Assembly: GCF_017916505.1 (NCBI RefSeq)
Contig: NZ_JAFMSZ010000002.1
Coordinates: 186,001-250,000 of the forward strand
Source: Naasia sp. SYSU D00057
GTDB lineage: Bacteria > Actinomycetota > Actinomycetes > Actinomycetales > Microbacteriaceae
Length of the DNA stretch: 64,000 nucleotides
Direction: 5' to 3'
The notes under the pieces were generated by a model that was given only the letters and a program-made list of their open reading frames with translations, was not told where the DNA came from and searched no databases. Below are positions 23,256 to 31,997 of the stretch, one piece after another (the first letter of the stretch is position 1; every line of letters starts with the position of its first letter). Made by a program: the position numbers and the translations under genes.

Positions 23256-24162
23256 ATGAGGGTCCCTCTGCGAATCGCCGCGGTGGCGGCGCTGGTTCTC
23301 ACCCTCGCCGGATGCACGGGCACGGCGGGCGGCTCGAGCTCGAGCGGCGGGGACTCCCCCGGAGTCGTCGCACCGGACCAGCCGGTGCGCGAGCCCGCCG
23401 TCGGGGAGCCGGCCGTCGGCGAGGATGCCGCCGGTGAGGACGGCGACGCGAGCGACGGCCGGGACGTCGTGGTCACCGGCTACCTCACGCTCGTCTCCCC
23501 CCGACCCGCTGGAGGCCGCGGACGAGGCCCGCCGGGTCGTCGAGGCGGCCGGCGGCCGTCTCGACGGCGTCACCAAGGAGCCGCCGAGCGACCGGCAGAA
23601 GGCGAGCGCTCAGCTGGTCGCACGCATTCCCGCCGACCGGCTGGATGCGACGCTCGCCGACCTCGAGGAGCTCGGCACGGTGCAATCGCTGTCGACGAGC
23701 TCCAACGACGTGACCCAGCAGACCACCGACCTCGACGCGCGGATCGCGAGCCTGCAGGCCTCCGTCGACCGGCTGCGCCAGCTGCTGACGAGCGCGGCGA
23801 GCACGGCGGACCTCGTCGCCATCGAGACGGCGCTGAGCGAACGCGAGGCGGAGCTCGAGAGCCTCACCGCGCAGCGCACCTACCTCGCGGACCAGGTCGA
23901 CTACGCGACCATCACGATCGCGATCAGCACTCCGGCGGCGCTGCCGACCCCGACGCCGACCGACTTCCCGGGCGCCGTGGCGGCGGGATTCGCGGCGCTC
24001 GTCGCCGCCCTCGGCTGGACCCTCGTCGCGGTCGGCGCCGCACTGCCGTGGATCGTGTTCCTCGGCCTGGTCGGGCTCATCGTCTTCGCCCTGTTGCGGC
24101 TGCGCCGCCGGCGCTCCCGGGGAAGGGGTCCGGAAGCGCCGGAGGCACCGCCCGCCGCCTAG
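23256..24162 (+). pseudogene. DUF4349 lipoprotein, frameshifted at a run of six C
   Basis: The N-terminal part in one frame gives a lipoprotein signal with lipobox LAGC (C20), a Ser/Gly/Pro linker and VVVTGYLTLVSP. The continuation EAADEARRVVEAAGGRLDG, the DUF4349 core with coiled coil (LDARIASLQASVDRL) and a C-terminal membrane helix lies in the next frame. The two join if the C6 run at 23497-23502 is read as C5. DUF4349 proteins are membrane-anchored with unknown function. The shift may be a sequencing error in a homopolymer, a slippage-based on/off switch, or a real pseudogene. The stop is interleaved with the convergent gene in one CTAG. Confidence 0.8.
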
Positions 24163-24953
24163 GAGCGACCGGCCTTCGCGAGGTGGCGGGGACGGGCGCG
24201 CTTCCGCAGCACGACCGCGGCGACGGCGCAGCCGGCGCTCGCGACGCCCATCGCGACGATGAGGGCGAGCAGGCCGGAGTCGTCCGGCGACGGCATCAGC
24301 GACCCCTTCGACGACGTGTTGCCGGCCAGGAGGCGGGTGTTCGGCTCCACCGTGGTGGGCAGCGTCTCGCGGGCCTCCTCGAGCGCGCGCGTCGCGGCCT
24401 GCGACTCCACCTGGGTCAGCACGGGGCCCTGCGGCGCCACAGGAACGGCCGGCGCCGCCGTCGTGGTGTCCGGCACGTCCGAGACGGCGGATCCGCTCTT
24501 CGCCGCGGACCCGGAGTTCGACGCCGACCCGGACGAGGGGGCCGGGGCTGATCCCGAGGAGCCGGCGGCGGGGGCGGGTGCCGGCGCGGCCGGCGCGGGT
24601 GCCGGCCCAGCAGGAGCGGGCACGGCGGGCGCGGGGGCGGCGGGCGCGGGCGCGGGCTGGGTGCCGGCGTTCCCGGGAGCGGTCTGGTTGCCGCCCGTGT
24701 TCGCTCCGCCCGAGCCTGCTCCGGCGTCCCCGCCGGTGGAGCCGCTGTCGTCCGGCGGAGGCGTGGACTGATCCGGCTCCGGCTCGGGGTCCTCCTCGAC
24801 CGGGAGGTCGGGGATGCACGCCTCTGCCATGGGCAGGCTCATGCAGACCTCGGAGTCGGTCTCGTTCGCGAACGCCGCCGTCGCTCCCGCGGCGGTCAGA
24901 CCGGTGACGAGAGCGAGTGCGGCGGCGACGCGGAACGCGATCGTCGTGCGCAT
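24159..24953 (-). CDS. Secreted Pro/Ala-rich cell-surface protein with C-terminal membrane anchor
   Basis: A 264-residue protein. A signal peptide ends near ATAAFA (about residue 29). A short acidic part with two cysteines (SEVCMSLPMAEACIP) follows, then a long low-complexity stalk rich in Pro, Ala, Gly and Ser. The C-terminus is a hydrophobic helix (LLALIVAMGVASAG) followed by a basic tail (RKRARPRHLAKAGR). This is the layout of a wall-spanning anchored protein, but there is no LPxTG before the helix, so sortase attachment is unlikely. Function unknown. The stalk is the least complex coding sequence in the window. Confidence 0.72.
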   Translation of the reverse strand: MRTTIAFRVAAALALVTGLTAAGATAAFANETDSEVCMSLPMAEACIPDLPVEEDPEPEPDQSTPPPDDSGSTGGDAGAGSGGANTGGNQTAPGNAGTQPAPAPAAPAPAVPAPAGPAPAPAAPAPAPAAGSSGSAPAPSSGSASNSGSAAKSGSAVSDVPDTTTAAPAVPVAPQGPVLTQVESQAATRALEEARETLPTTVEPNTRLLAGNTSSKGSLMPSPDDSGLLALIVAMGVASAGCAVAAVVLRKRARPRHLAKAGRS

Positions 24954-24973
24954 CTGCTTCCCCCCGAGCGTGT

Positions 24974-24997
24974 CTTGTCCCTCCCCCGAGGGACAAG
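24974..24997 (-). terminator. Stem-loop between the 25051 gene and the surface protein gene
   Basis: A perfect 10-bp stem CTTGTCCCTC / GAGGGACAAG with a 4-base loop. It follows the stop of the gene at 25051-25461 on the same strand and precedes the surface protein start, so it would end the former transcript. Confidence 0.6.
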
Positions 24998-25050
24998 AAC
25001 TATCCTGCGCAATCCGAAAGCGACGCGCCAGAGCCTCGGCGAATTCCGAG

Positions 25051-25461
25051 TCAGAACTCGGCGGAGGCCGTCACGAGCGTCAGCAGAGCCTCCGCGTACG
25101 CGTCCGCTGCGCTCTCGGCGCGGTAGGCGCTCTCCTCGCCGCGGAACACGATCCGCACCTCGAAGCCACCCTCGACCGCCGAGAGGGAGCGGAACGTGCC
25201 GCCGAGGAGCTCCCGCAGCTGGTCCTCGCGCGGCAGCCACAGCGCGTCCTCGATGGCGACCGAGTCGAGGGCCCACTCCGTGGTGCCGTTGAAGCCGAGG
25301 ATCGTGCCCGTCGGATAGCTGTGCGCCTCGACGGTCATCTCGCTGACCGTGAAGACGTCCCCCAGCACCTCCGCCCGGTCGATGCTGAACCGGTCGCCCG
25401 AGGCGGGCTTCCAACGGAGGCCGGCGGTGTGCAGGGCACGGGCGAGGGGCAGCGAGATCAC
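25051..25461 (-). CDS. Conserved actinobacterial protein of unknown function
   Basis: A 136-residue soluble protein starting at GTG 25461. It reads LPLARALHTAGLRWKPASGD, then DVFTVSEMTVEAHSYPTGTI, FNGTTEWALDSV and ALWLPREDQLRELLG. I recognise this as a family widespread in Actinobacteria, sometimes labelled 'pilus assembly protein CpaE' in databases, although nothing in the sequence looks like a CpaE ATPase. There is no catalytic motif, signal peptide or membrane segment. It is divergent from the aldose epimerase gene, 65 bases apart. No function is proposed. Confidence 0.75.
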   Translation of the reverse strand: MISLPLARALHTAGLRWKPASGDRFSIDRAEVLGDVFTVSEMTVEAHSYPTGTILGFNGTTEWALDSVAIEDALWLPREDQLRELLGGTFRSLSAVEGGFEVRIVFRGEESAYRAESAADAYAEALLTLVTASAEF

Positions 25462-25526
25462 GCGGCCATTATGCGCGCCCCCGCCCGAGAGCAGGCCGGG
25501 GGCGTTCCCAGGGCAGAATCGTCAGC

Positions 25527-26429
25527 GTGACCCCTCTCTCCGGAACCCAGTTCTCGCTCGCCTCCGGCGAGTACCGTGCCGAGATCGCCAGCGTCGGCGC
25601 CACCCTCCGCACGCTCCGCCGCGGCGAGCGCGACCTCATCCTCCCCTTCGACGCGGACGAGCTGCGCCCCCGCTACCTCGGTGCCGCCGCCCTCTTCCCA
25701 TGGCCCAACCGGGTGGTCGACGGCCGCTACACGTTCGAGGGCGAGGAGCGGCAGCTCGCGATCACCGAGCCGGAGCGCGGTCACGCCCTGCACGGGCTCG
25801 CCTCCTGGCTCGACTACACCGCCACCGAGCAGTCGGCGGACGCGGTGACGCTCGAGGCGACCGTCGAGCCGCAGCAGGGCTACCCGCACCGGATCACGAC
25901 CTTGGTCCGCTTCGCGCTCGGACCGGACGGCCTCACCTGCACCGTGTCCGCGACCAACGCCGGCCCGAGCCGGGCGCCGTTCGGCACGGCGACGCACACC
26001 TATCTGGTCGGCGGACCGGGCACGGCCGACGACTGGACGCTGACCCTGCCCACGTCCCGCGTCCTCGAGGTGGACGAGCGCCTCTCCCCGATCCGCGAGG
26101 TGGATGTGCCGGCCGAGCTCGACTTCCGGCAGGCCCGCAGCGTCGGCGGCACGCAGATGGACCACGCCTTCACCGGCCTGGCGCGGGGCGGCGACGGGCT
26201 CGCGGAGGTGCGTCTCCTCGCCGGCGACGGGCACGGCGTCTCCCTCACCTGGGGCGAGGAGTACCCGTGGGTGCAGGCGTTCACCGCCGACGTGCCCGAT
26301 CTCGCCCGCGGCGGCATCGCCGTCGAGCCGATGACGTGCGCACCCGACGCCTTCAACACGGGCACCGGGCTGATCGTCCTCGAGCCCGGCGAGAGCTTCT
26401 CGGGCTCCTGGACGCTCACCGCCGTCTGA
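25527..26429 (+). CDS. Aldose 1-epimerase family protein (galactose mutarotase-like)
   Basis: A 300-residue protein of the aldose 1-epimerase fold, interconverting alpha and beta anomers of aldoses. ASVGATLRTL and LFPWPNRVVDGRYTF open the beta-sandwich. H86 and H89 lie in RGHALHGLASW, a further His in GTATHTYLVG, and the catalytic Glu in VEPMTCAPDAFN near the end. The start is GTG at 25527, and a CAGAAT hexamer seven bases before it suggests a leaderless transcript. It stands alone, and its sugar is unknown. Confidence 0.88.
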   Translation: MTPLSGTQFSLASGEYRAEIASVGATLRTLRRGERDLILPFDADELRPRYLGAAALFPWPNRVVDGRYTFEGEERQLAITEPERGHALHGLASWLDYTATEQSADAVTLEATVEPQQGYPHRITTLVRFALGPDGLTCTVSATNAGPSRAPFGTATHTYLVGGPGTADDWTLTLPTSRVLEVDERLSPIREVDVPAELDFRQARSVGGTQMDHAFTGLARGGDGLAEVRLLAGDGHGVSLTWGEEYPWVQAFTADVPDLARGGIAVEPMTCAPDAFNTGTGLIVLEPGESFSGSWTLTAV

Positions 26430-26468
26430 CCGCCTCGTCAACACCTTCCGGCCGGGCCCGGGCAGGGC

Positions 26469-26474
26469 TAGCGT
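26469..26474 (+). promoter_or_regulatory. -10 hexamer TAGCGT of the DUF2795 gene
   Basis: TAGCGT lies 25 bases before the ATG at 26500. The leader contains a strong GGAAGGAG ribosome-binding site. Confidence 0.45.
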
Positions 26475-26499
26475 CGCGGGCGAGAGGAAGGAGACGTCC

Positions 26500-26685
26500 A
26501 TGGTGAGTCCCATCGAGATCCAGAAGGCGCTCGGCGGCATGGAGTACCCGGCCGACAAGGACGCGATCGTGAAGCACGCCGAGTCGTCCGGTGCGGGCGA
26601 CGACGTGATGGAGGCGCTGCGCGGCCTGCCGGAGCGCAGCTACGAGCGCCCGACCGACGTCAACGAGGCGATCAGCAACAGCTGA
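26500..26685 (+). CDS. DUF2795 domain-containing small protein
   Basis: A 61-residue soluble protein. SPIEIQKALGGMEYPADKD, VKHAESSGAGDDVMEALRGL and PERSYERPTDVNEAI match the DUF2795 family of small actinobacterial and cyanobacterial proteins, thought to adopt a helical, possibly nucleic-acid-associated fold; its function is not established. A strong ribosome-binding site (GGAAGGAG) and a TAGCGT promoter suggest high expression. It is monocistronic and followed by a palindromic repeat element. Confidence 0.85.
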   Translation: MVSPIEIQKALGGMEYPADKDAIVKHAESSGAGDDVMEALRGLPERSYERPTDVNEAISNS

Positions 26686-26718
26686 CCCGTTCCCGGTGAC
26701 TGCGGCCCCAGGCCCCAC

Positions 26719-26857
26719 CCCGGTGATCGAGGAGCGGGCCGCAGGCCCGCGTCTCGAGATCGCGTGACCTGCTCCAGACCCGACCGACGCCGCTGGGTTC
26801 GAGGACGAGGTCGCCTGATCTCGAGACGGCCGCTGCGCGGCCTCCTCGGTCACCGGG
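26719..26857. repeat. GGTGATYGAGGAG palindromic element, copy 1
   Basis: A 139-base element with inverted ends of about 45 bases: the left runs CCCGGTGATCGAGGAG to GTCTCGAGATC (26719-26763), and the right is the near complement (26811-26857). Each end also holds its own small hairpin (GCGGGCC/GGCCCGC on the left). About 47 bases of unrelated sequence lie between. It contains no coding capacity. A related, more complex copy is at 30321-30612. It fills the gap between the DUF2795 gene and the next promoter. Confidence 0.85.
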
Positions 26858-26910
26858 TGGGGAGGCTCCCGAGACGCGTCAACCCGGTTGAGGGGCCGCT
26901 GGGGCGGACC

Positions 26911-26916
26911 TAGCGT
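26911..26916 (+). promoter_or_regulatory. -10 hexamer TAGCGT of the lipase maturation factor gene
   Basis: TAGCGT ends six bases before the ATG at 26923, and there is no ribosome-binding site between them. This predicts a leaderless transcript. Confidence 0.5.
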
Positions 26917-26922
26917 GACCCC

Positions 26923-28356
26923 ATGGAGTGGCTGGCGGCGAACGACTCCGAGATCGCCCGGCAGGTGCTGCAGCGCGGCATCGGGGCGGTCTACCTGATC
27001 GCCTTCCTCTCCACCCTCGCGCAGTTCCCCGCCCTCCTCGGCGAGCGCGGACTCCTGCCCGTCCCCCGCCTGATCGCCCGGGCCGGAGGCGCGATCGGTC
27101 CCACGCTCTTCCGCTGGCGGTACTCCGACGGCCTCCTGCGGGCCGTCGCGATCGTCGGAGCGGTGCTGGCGGCCCTGGTGGTGGTGGGCCTGCCCCAGAC
27201 CGGGCCGCCGTGGGTGCCGATGCTCGTGTTCCTCGTGATGTGGGCTCTCTACCTGTCGATCGTCAACGTCGGCCAGACCTTCTACGGCTTCGGCTGGGAG
27301 TCGCTGCTGCTCGAGGCCGGATTCACGGCCGCGTTCCTCGGCTCGAACGAGGTCGCGCCGCCGACGACGATCATGATCCTGTTCGTCTGGCTCGTCTTCC
27401 GGCTCGAGTTCGGAGCCGGGATGATCAAGATGCGCGGCGGCGAGGAGTGGCGCAACCTGACCGCCCTCTACTACCACCACGAGACCCAGCCGATGCCGAA
27501 CCCGGTCAGCCGCTTCGCACACCTGCTGCCGAAGCCGATCCACCGGCTCGAGGTCATCGGCAACCACATCGCACAGCTCGTCGTCCCGTTCCTGCTGTTC
27601 CTTCCGCAGCCGATCGCGACGATCGCCGCGGCGCTCGTCATCGTCACCCAGGGCTGGCTCGTGCTGAGCGGCAACTTCGCCTGGCTGAACTGGATCACCA
27701 TCGTGCTCGCGTTCGCGGCGGTCGGCGACTCGGCCGTGCACTGGCTGGTCCCGGCGATCCCCGCCGACCTCGGCCAGGACGCCCCGCTCCCTCTCTACTG
27801 GACGGCGATCACCCTCGGCGCCACGGTCCTCCTCGTGGTGCTGAGCTTCTGGCCCGCCCGCAACCTGCTCTCCCGCAACCAGCTGATGAATGCGAGCTTC
27901 AACCGGCTGCATCTCGTCAACGCGTACGGGGCGTTCGGCAGCGTCACGCGCCGGCGGTACGAGATCGCGGTCGAGGGCACGCTCGACTCCCAGCCGACGG
28001 CGGATGCGGACTGGCGGGAGTACCTGTTCAAGGGCAAGCCCACCGAGCCGGGGCGGATGCCGCGGCAGTTCGCGCCGTACCACCTGCGCCTCGACTGGCT
28101 GATGTGGTTCCTGCCGCTCGGCGGCGACGACCGCTGGTTCGTCGCGTTCCTCGGGAAGCTCCTCGACGCGGACAAGCAGACGCTGCGGCTCCTGCGGAAG
28201 GACCCGTTCGGCGGCGAGCGCCCCCGCTGGGTGCGCGCCCGCCTCTACCTGTACCGGTTCACGACGCGGCAGGAGAAGAAGGAGACGGGCGACTGGTGGG
28301 TCCGCGACCCCATCCGCCTCGCCGTGCGCCCCGTGAACCGGGACGACTTCCGCTGA
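26923..28356 (+). CDS. Lipase maturation factor (LMF1)-like membrane protein
   Basis: A 477-residue polytopic membrane protein of the lipase maturation factor family. Family-diagnostic segments include GVVYLIAF-like helix 1 (GAVYLIAFLSTLAQFPALLGE), YGFGWESLLLEAGF, KMRGGEEWRNLTALYYHHE and QPMPNPVSRFAH. The last 150 residues form a soluble domain (VNAYGAFGSVTRRRYE). In vertebrates LMF1 matures secreted lipases in the ER; the bacterial role is unknown. Five kb away is a secreted SGNH hydrolase, but no functional link is shown. The ATG has a leaderless-type promoter. Confidence 0.9.
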   Translation: MEWLAANDSEIARQVLQRGIGAVYLIAFLSTLAQFPALLGERGLLPVPRLIARAGGAIGPTLFRWRYSDGLLRAVAIVGAVLAALVVVGLPQTGPPWVPMLVFLVMWALYLSIVNVGQTFYGFGWESLLLEAGFTAAFLGSNEVAPPTTIMILFVWLVFRLEFGAGMIKMRGGEEWRNLTALYYHHETQPMPNPVSRFAHLLPKPIHRLEVIGNHIAQLVVPFLLFLPQPIATIAAALVIVTQGWLVLSGNFAWLNWITIVLAFAAVGDSAVHWLVPAIPADLGQDAPLPLYWTAITLGATVLLVVLSFWPARNLLSRNQLMNASFNRLHLVNAYGAFGSVTRRRYEIAVEGTLDSQPTADADWREYLFKGKPTEPGRMPRQFAPYHLRLDWLMWFLPLGGDDRWFVAFLGKLLDADKQTLRLLRKDPFGGERPRWVRARLYLYRFTTRQEKKETGDWWVRDPIRLAVRPVNRDDFR

Positions 28357-28392
28357 CCGGCGCAACGGGTGCCGCACGGCGGCTCCCCTCTA

Positions 28393-28398
28393 TAGCGT
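28393..28398 (+). promoter_or_regulatory. -10 hexamer TAGCGT of the GH15 gene
   Basis: TAGCGT (in TATAGCGT) lies 26 bases before the GTG at 28425; GGAGG follows in the leader. The GH15 gene therefore probably has its own promoter although it directly follows the LMF1-like gene. Confidence 0.45.
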
Positions 28399-28424
28399 CG
28401 AGGCACCAGGACGAAGGAGGACGC

Positions 28425-30299
28425 GTGGCGGAGACGGCACCGACCGAGACCGCGCCGATCGAGGACTACGCGATGATCGGCGACCTGCACACGGCAGCGC
28501 TCATCTCGCGGACGGGCAGCATCGACTGGCTCTGCATGCCGCGCTTCGACTCCCCCGCCATGTTCGCGGCGCTCCTCGACACGGACAACGCCGGTCACTG
28601 GAGCGTGCGGCCCGCCGGCGAGGTGCTCGAGACCATCCGCGAGTACCTGCCCGGCACCTTCGTGCTGCGCACCCTATGGCGCACGGCGGAGGGCGAGGCG
28701 GAGGTCCTCGAGTTCATGCCGCTGCACGACAGACGGGCGAACATCGTCCGGCGGGTGACCGGCCGCTCCGGCAGAGTCCGCTTCGACGAGCACCTGCGCA
28801 TCCGCTTCGACTACGGCGAGGCCGTGCCGTGGGTCCGGCAGATCCCGGACGAGGGCGGCAACGCGATGCTCGCGACCGCCGGTCCGGACGCCGTCATCCA
28901 TCGCGGCCCCAAGCTGCGGCCGTCCGGCGGGCTGCGCCACGTCGCCGAGTTCGAGGTGGCCGAAGGCGAGACGGTCGACCTGGTGCTCACCTGGTACCCC
29001 TCCTTCCGAGAGCCCCCGTCGCCCATCAACGTGGACCTCGAGCTGCGCCGCACGACCGAGTGGTGGAAGGACTGGGCGGCGCGCAGCAATCCGCCGTCCC
29101 CGTTCGACGAGCAGGTGCAGCGGTCGCTGCTCGTGCTGCGCGCCCTCACGCACGAGGACACCGGCGGGATCGTCGCGGCCGCGACGACGAGCCTGCCCGA
29201 GGAGCTCGGCGGCATCCGCAACTGGGACTACCGGTACGTGTGGCTGCGCGACGCGGCGCTCACCATCGGTGTGCTGATCACCCACGGCTACCGCGAGGAG
29301 GCGCAGGAGTGGCGCGGCTGGCTGCTGCGCGCGATCGCCGGCGACCCCGCCGACGTGCAGATCATGTACGGGATCGGCGGCGAGCGGCGCCTGCCCGAGT
29401 ACGAACTGCCCCACCTCTCCGGCTACGGCGGCGCGGCCCCGGTGCGGATCGGCAACGCGGCCTACACGCAGCGGCAGTGGGACATCTTCGGCGAGGTGAT
29501 GGTCGCGCTGCACGGCGCCCGCAAGCTCGGCCTGAAGGAGACGCGTGCGTCCTGGCCCCTGCAGGTGGCGCTGCTGCGCTTCCTCGAGGAGAACTGGCAG
29601 CAGCCGGACCGCGGCATCTGGGAGATCCGCGGCGAGGAGAAGCACTTCACCCACTCCCGCGCCATGGTGTGGGCCGCGTTCGACCGCGGCGCACAGGGCA
29701 TCCGGGAGTTCGGGCTGCCGGGTGACGCGGAGCACTGGGAGGCGCTGCGCGATCGGGTGCGCGACGAGATCCTCGAGCGCGGCTACGACCCGGAGCGGAA
29801 CACGTTCACCCAGTACTACGGCGGCACCGGCGTCGACGCGGCCCTGCTGCAGCTGCCGCAGATCGGCTTCGTCGCCGCCGACGACCCGCGGATGCTCGGC
29901 ACGGTAGCCGCCATCGAGGAGGACCTGATGGAGGACGGCCTGCTCCTCCGCTACCGCACCGAGACGGGCGTCGACGGGCTCGCCGGAACCGAGCACCCCT
30001 TCCTCGCCTGCTCTTTCTGGCTTGTCGAGCAGTACGCCGCGTCGGGTCGGACCGCGGACGCGCGGAAGCTGATGGAGCGGCTGACCGGACTCGTCAACGA
30101 CGTCGGACTGCTGAGCGAGGAGTACGACCCCGCCAGCGGCCGGCACATCGGCAACACCCCGCAGGCGCTCTCCCACCTCACCCTCGTGCGGGCGGCGGAC
30201 GCGATCGCGGCGGCGGAGCGGGGCCGCGAGGACGAGCTGCCGTTCGTCCGCGGCGAGGGCGAGGTGGAGCAGGAGTCGACGGCCCGCCAGGCGAGCTGA
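28425..30299 (+). CDS. Glycoside hydrolase family 15 (trehalase/glucoamylase-like)
   Basis: A 624-residue cytoplasmic GH15 protein. The N-terminal beta-sandwich starts with YAMIGDLHTAALISRTGSID and MPRFDSPAMFA, typical of bacterial GH15 enzymes, and the (alpha/alpha)6 barrel contains GIRNWDYRYVWLRDAALT, THSRAMVWAAFDRG and GTEHPFLACSFWLVE. Actinobacterial members include trehalases (trehalose to two glucose) and glucoamylases; which one this is cannot be read from the sequence. The GTG at 28425 with GGAGG upstream was chosen; the longer frame running back through the LMF gene is a shadow. Confidence 0.9.
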   Translation: MAETAPTETAPIEDYAMIGDLHTAALISRTGSIDWLCMPRFDSPAMFAALLDTDNAGHWSVRPAGEVLETIREYLPGTFVLRTLWRTAEGEAEVLEFMPLHDRRANIVRRVTGRSGRVRFDEHLRIRFDYGEAVPWVRQIPDEGGNAMLATAGPDAVIHRGPKLRPSGGLRHVAEFEVAEGETVDLVLTWYPSFREPPSPINVDLELRRTTEWWKDWAARSNPPSPFDEQVQRSLLVLRALTHEDTGGIVAAATTSLPEELGGIRNWDYRYVWLRDAALTIGVLITHGYREEAQEWRGWLLRAIAGDPADVQIMYGIGGERRLPEYELPHLSGYGGAAPVRIGNAAYTQRQWDIFGEVMVALHGARKLGLKETRASWPLQVALLRFLEENWQQPDRGIWEIRGEEKHFTHSRAMVWAAFDRGAQGIREFGLPGDAEHWEALRDRVRDEILERGYDPERNTFTQYYGGTGVDAALLQLPQIGFVAADDPRMLGTVAAIEEDLMEDGLLLRYRTETGVDGLAGTEHPFLACSFWLVEQYAASGRTADARKLMERLTGLVNDVGLLSEEYDPASGRHIGNTPQALSHLTLVRAADAIAAAERGREDELPFVRGEGEVEQESTARQAS

Positions 30300-30320
30300 G
30301 CCGCGGCGCATCGCACCCCC

Positions 30321-30612
30321 GGTGATCAAGGAGCATCCGCACCCCCGGTGATTGAGGAGCGGGCCGCAGGCCCGCGTCTCGAAATCACGCGACGTGTCTT
30401 CGGACTCAGCCACGCGTGGTCGGGCTCTCGAGGCACGTCGGGTGATTTCGAGACGGCCCGCTCCGCGGGCCTCCTCAATCACCGGAGGGTAGACGGCCCG
30501 CTCCGCGGGCCTCCTCAATCACCGGAGGGTAGACGGCCCGCTCCGCGTGTCTCCTCAATCACCGGGGGGGGGCGAGACCGCCCGCCGCGCGGGCCTCCTC
30601 GAGCACCGGTGG
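30321..30612. repeat. GGTGATTGAGGAG palindromic element, copy 2, with tandem right arms
   Basis: A partial left arm (30319-30341), a full left arm (from 30342), and a full right arm ending near 30485 form a palindrome like that at 26719. The right arm is then repeated: two further 40-base copies (30486-30525 and 30526-30565), each running from AGGGTAGAC to CTCCTCAATCACCGG, and a degenerate fourth copy to 30612. A run of nine G lies at 30564-30572. It fills the convergent gap between GH15 and zwf and has no coding capacity. Confidence 0.85.
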
Positions 30613-30623
30613 GCGGGACGGCC

Positions 30624-31997
30624 CTACGCGCTGGTCGGCGCGGTCCAGCCCTCCGGGCCCTGGGACCCCGCCGGGTACTCCTCGAGGGGGACGCGGTCCT
30701 CGCGCCACGCCTTGAGGACCGGCTCCACGATTCGCCAGCTCTGCTCCGCGATGTCGCCGCGGACCGACAGGAGCGGGTCGCCGTCGAGGATGCCGCGCAG
30801 CACCTGGCCGTAGGGCAGCATCTCCCCCGGGTCCTTCTTCACGCGCAGCACGGTCTGCTCCAGCTCGAAGGGGTCGTCGCTGCCGTTCATGCTGAGGCGG
30901 AACTCCACCTCTCCGGTCTTGAGGTCGAGCACGATGCGGTCCGGTTCGGGCGCGCCGGCCATCCCGGGCATGGTCTCCACCGGCTTCATCGTCACGCGGA
31001 CCTCGGTGACGTACTTGCCGATCGCCTTGCCGGAGCGGAGGGTGAACGGAACACCGCGCCAGCGGGCCGTGTCGACGCCGAAGGTGACCTGCGCGAGCGT
31101 CTCCGTCTTCCGTGCGGCGTCGACGCCGGGCTCGTCCGCGTAGGACGGCAGTTGCCTGTCGCCGACTCTGCCGGCCGAGTACCGGGCGCGCTTGCTGGCG
31201 GTGACCGGGTCGCCCTGCCACACGCGGGTGCTGCGGAGCACCTGGGCGATGTTCGAGCGGAGCTCCGTCTCGTCGAGGCGCGGGGGCTCCTCCATGGCGA
31301 TGAGCGCGAGCACCTCGAGGAGGTGGCTCTGCAGCATGTCGACAAGGGCGCCCGCCTTGTCGTAGTAGCCGCCGCGGCCCTCGAGGCCGAGGGTCTCGTC
31401 GTAGATGATCTCGACCTTGTCGACCGTGCCCGAGTGCCACACCGGCTCGAGGAACTGGTTCGCGAAGCGCAGGCCCAGGATGTTCAGCACCATCGACATG
31501 CCGAGGAAGTGGTCGATCCGGAACACCTGCTCCTCGGGCACCAGGCGCCCGATGAGCCGGTTGAGCTTCCGCGCGCTCGCCTCGTCGACGCCGAACGGCT
31601 TCTCCAGGGCCAGGCGAGTGCCCTCGGGCAGATCGATCCGCCGGAGGGCCGCGCACACCTTCGCGGTCACGGCGGGCGGCAGCGCGAAGTAGATGACGGG
31701 AGTGCCGTCGCACGCGTCGAGGAGCTTCTGCAGGTCGGCCTCCTGCGTGGCGTCAGCGGTGAGGAAGCGGGCGTCGCGGAGGTACTGCTCGGCGATCGAG
31801 GGGTCCTCGACCTTGGCGAAGCTGTCGCGGATCAGCTGCTGCCAGTCCGCGTCGCTGCGCTCGTCGATGCCGGAGCCGATCACCTGCACGTCGTAGGGAT
31901 GCTTCGCGAGCAGGCTCGCGAGTCCCGGCAGCAGGAGCCTCTTCGTGAGGTCGCCGCCGGCGCCGAGGATGAGCACGCTGACCCGTGGAGTCGCCAT
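30624..31997 (-). CDS. zwf: Glucose-6-phosphate dehydrogenase (paralog)
   Basis: A 457-residue NAD(P)-dependent dehydrogenase oxidising glucose-6-phosphate to the lactone. The nucleotide-binding motif GAGGDLTKRLL (residues 12-22) replaces the usual GASGDLAKRK, EKPFG is near 134, and the substrate-binding RIDHFLG near 160. The C-terminal half follows the family (MLQSHLLEVLALIAMEEPP). The slightly divergent motifs and the absence of opcA, pgl or tal neighbours suggest a secondary copy rather than the housekeeping gene. It is divergent from the ThDP enzyme gene, 138 bases apart. Confidence 0.9.
   Translation of the reverse strand: MATPRVSVLILGAGGDLTKRLLLPGLASLLAKHPYDVQVIGSGIDERSDADWQQLIRDSFAKVEDPSIAEQYLRDARFLTADATQEADLQKLLDACDGTPVIYFALPPAVTAKVCAALRRIDLPEGTRLALEKPFGVDEASARKLNRLIGRLVPEEQVFRIDHFLGMSMVLNILGLRFANQFLEPVWHSGTVDKVEIIYDETLGLEGRGGYYDKAGALVDMLQSHLLEVLALIAMEEPPRLDETELRSNIAQVLRSTRVWQGDPVTASKRARYSAGRVGDRQLPSYADEPGVDAARKTETLAQVTFGVDTARWRGVPFTLRSGKAIGKYVTEVRVTMKPVETMPGMAGAPEPDRIVLDLKTGEVEFRLSMNGSDDPFELEQTVLRVKKDPGEMLPYGQVLRGILDGDPLLSVRGDIAEQSWRIVEPVLKAWREDRVPLEEYPAGSQGPEGWTAPTSA

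Noticed and set aside
24159-24953. LPxTG-type sortase substrate
   Set aside because: The only LP-T like sequence (LPTT) lies well before the final helix and no sorting motif precedes the hydrophobic segment and basic tail.
26928-28424. In-frame upstream extension of the GH15 protein
   Set aside because: The extension lies out of frame over the lipase maturation factor gene and is Arg/Pro/Ala-rich; GH15 has its own ribosome-binding site and GTG at 28425.
26719-30612. Insertion sequence or composite transposon bounded by the two GGTGATYGAGGAG elements
   Set aside because: The genes between them (lipase maturation factor, GH15) are ordinary chromosomal genes, no transposase is present, and the elements are internally palindromic rather than simple terminal repeats.
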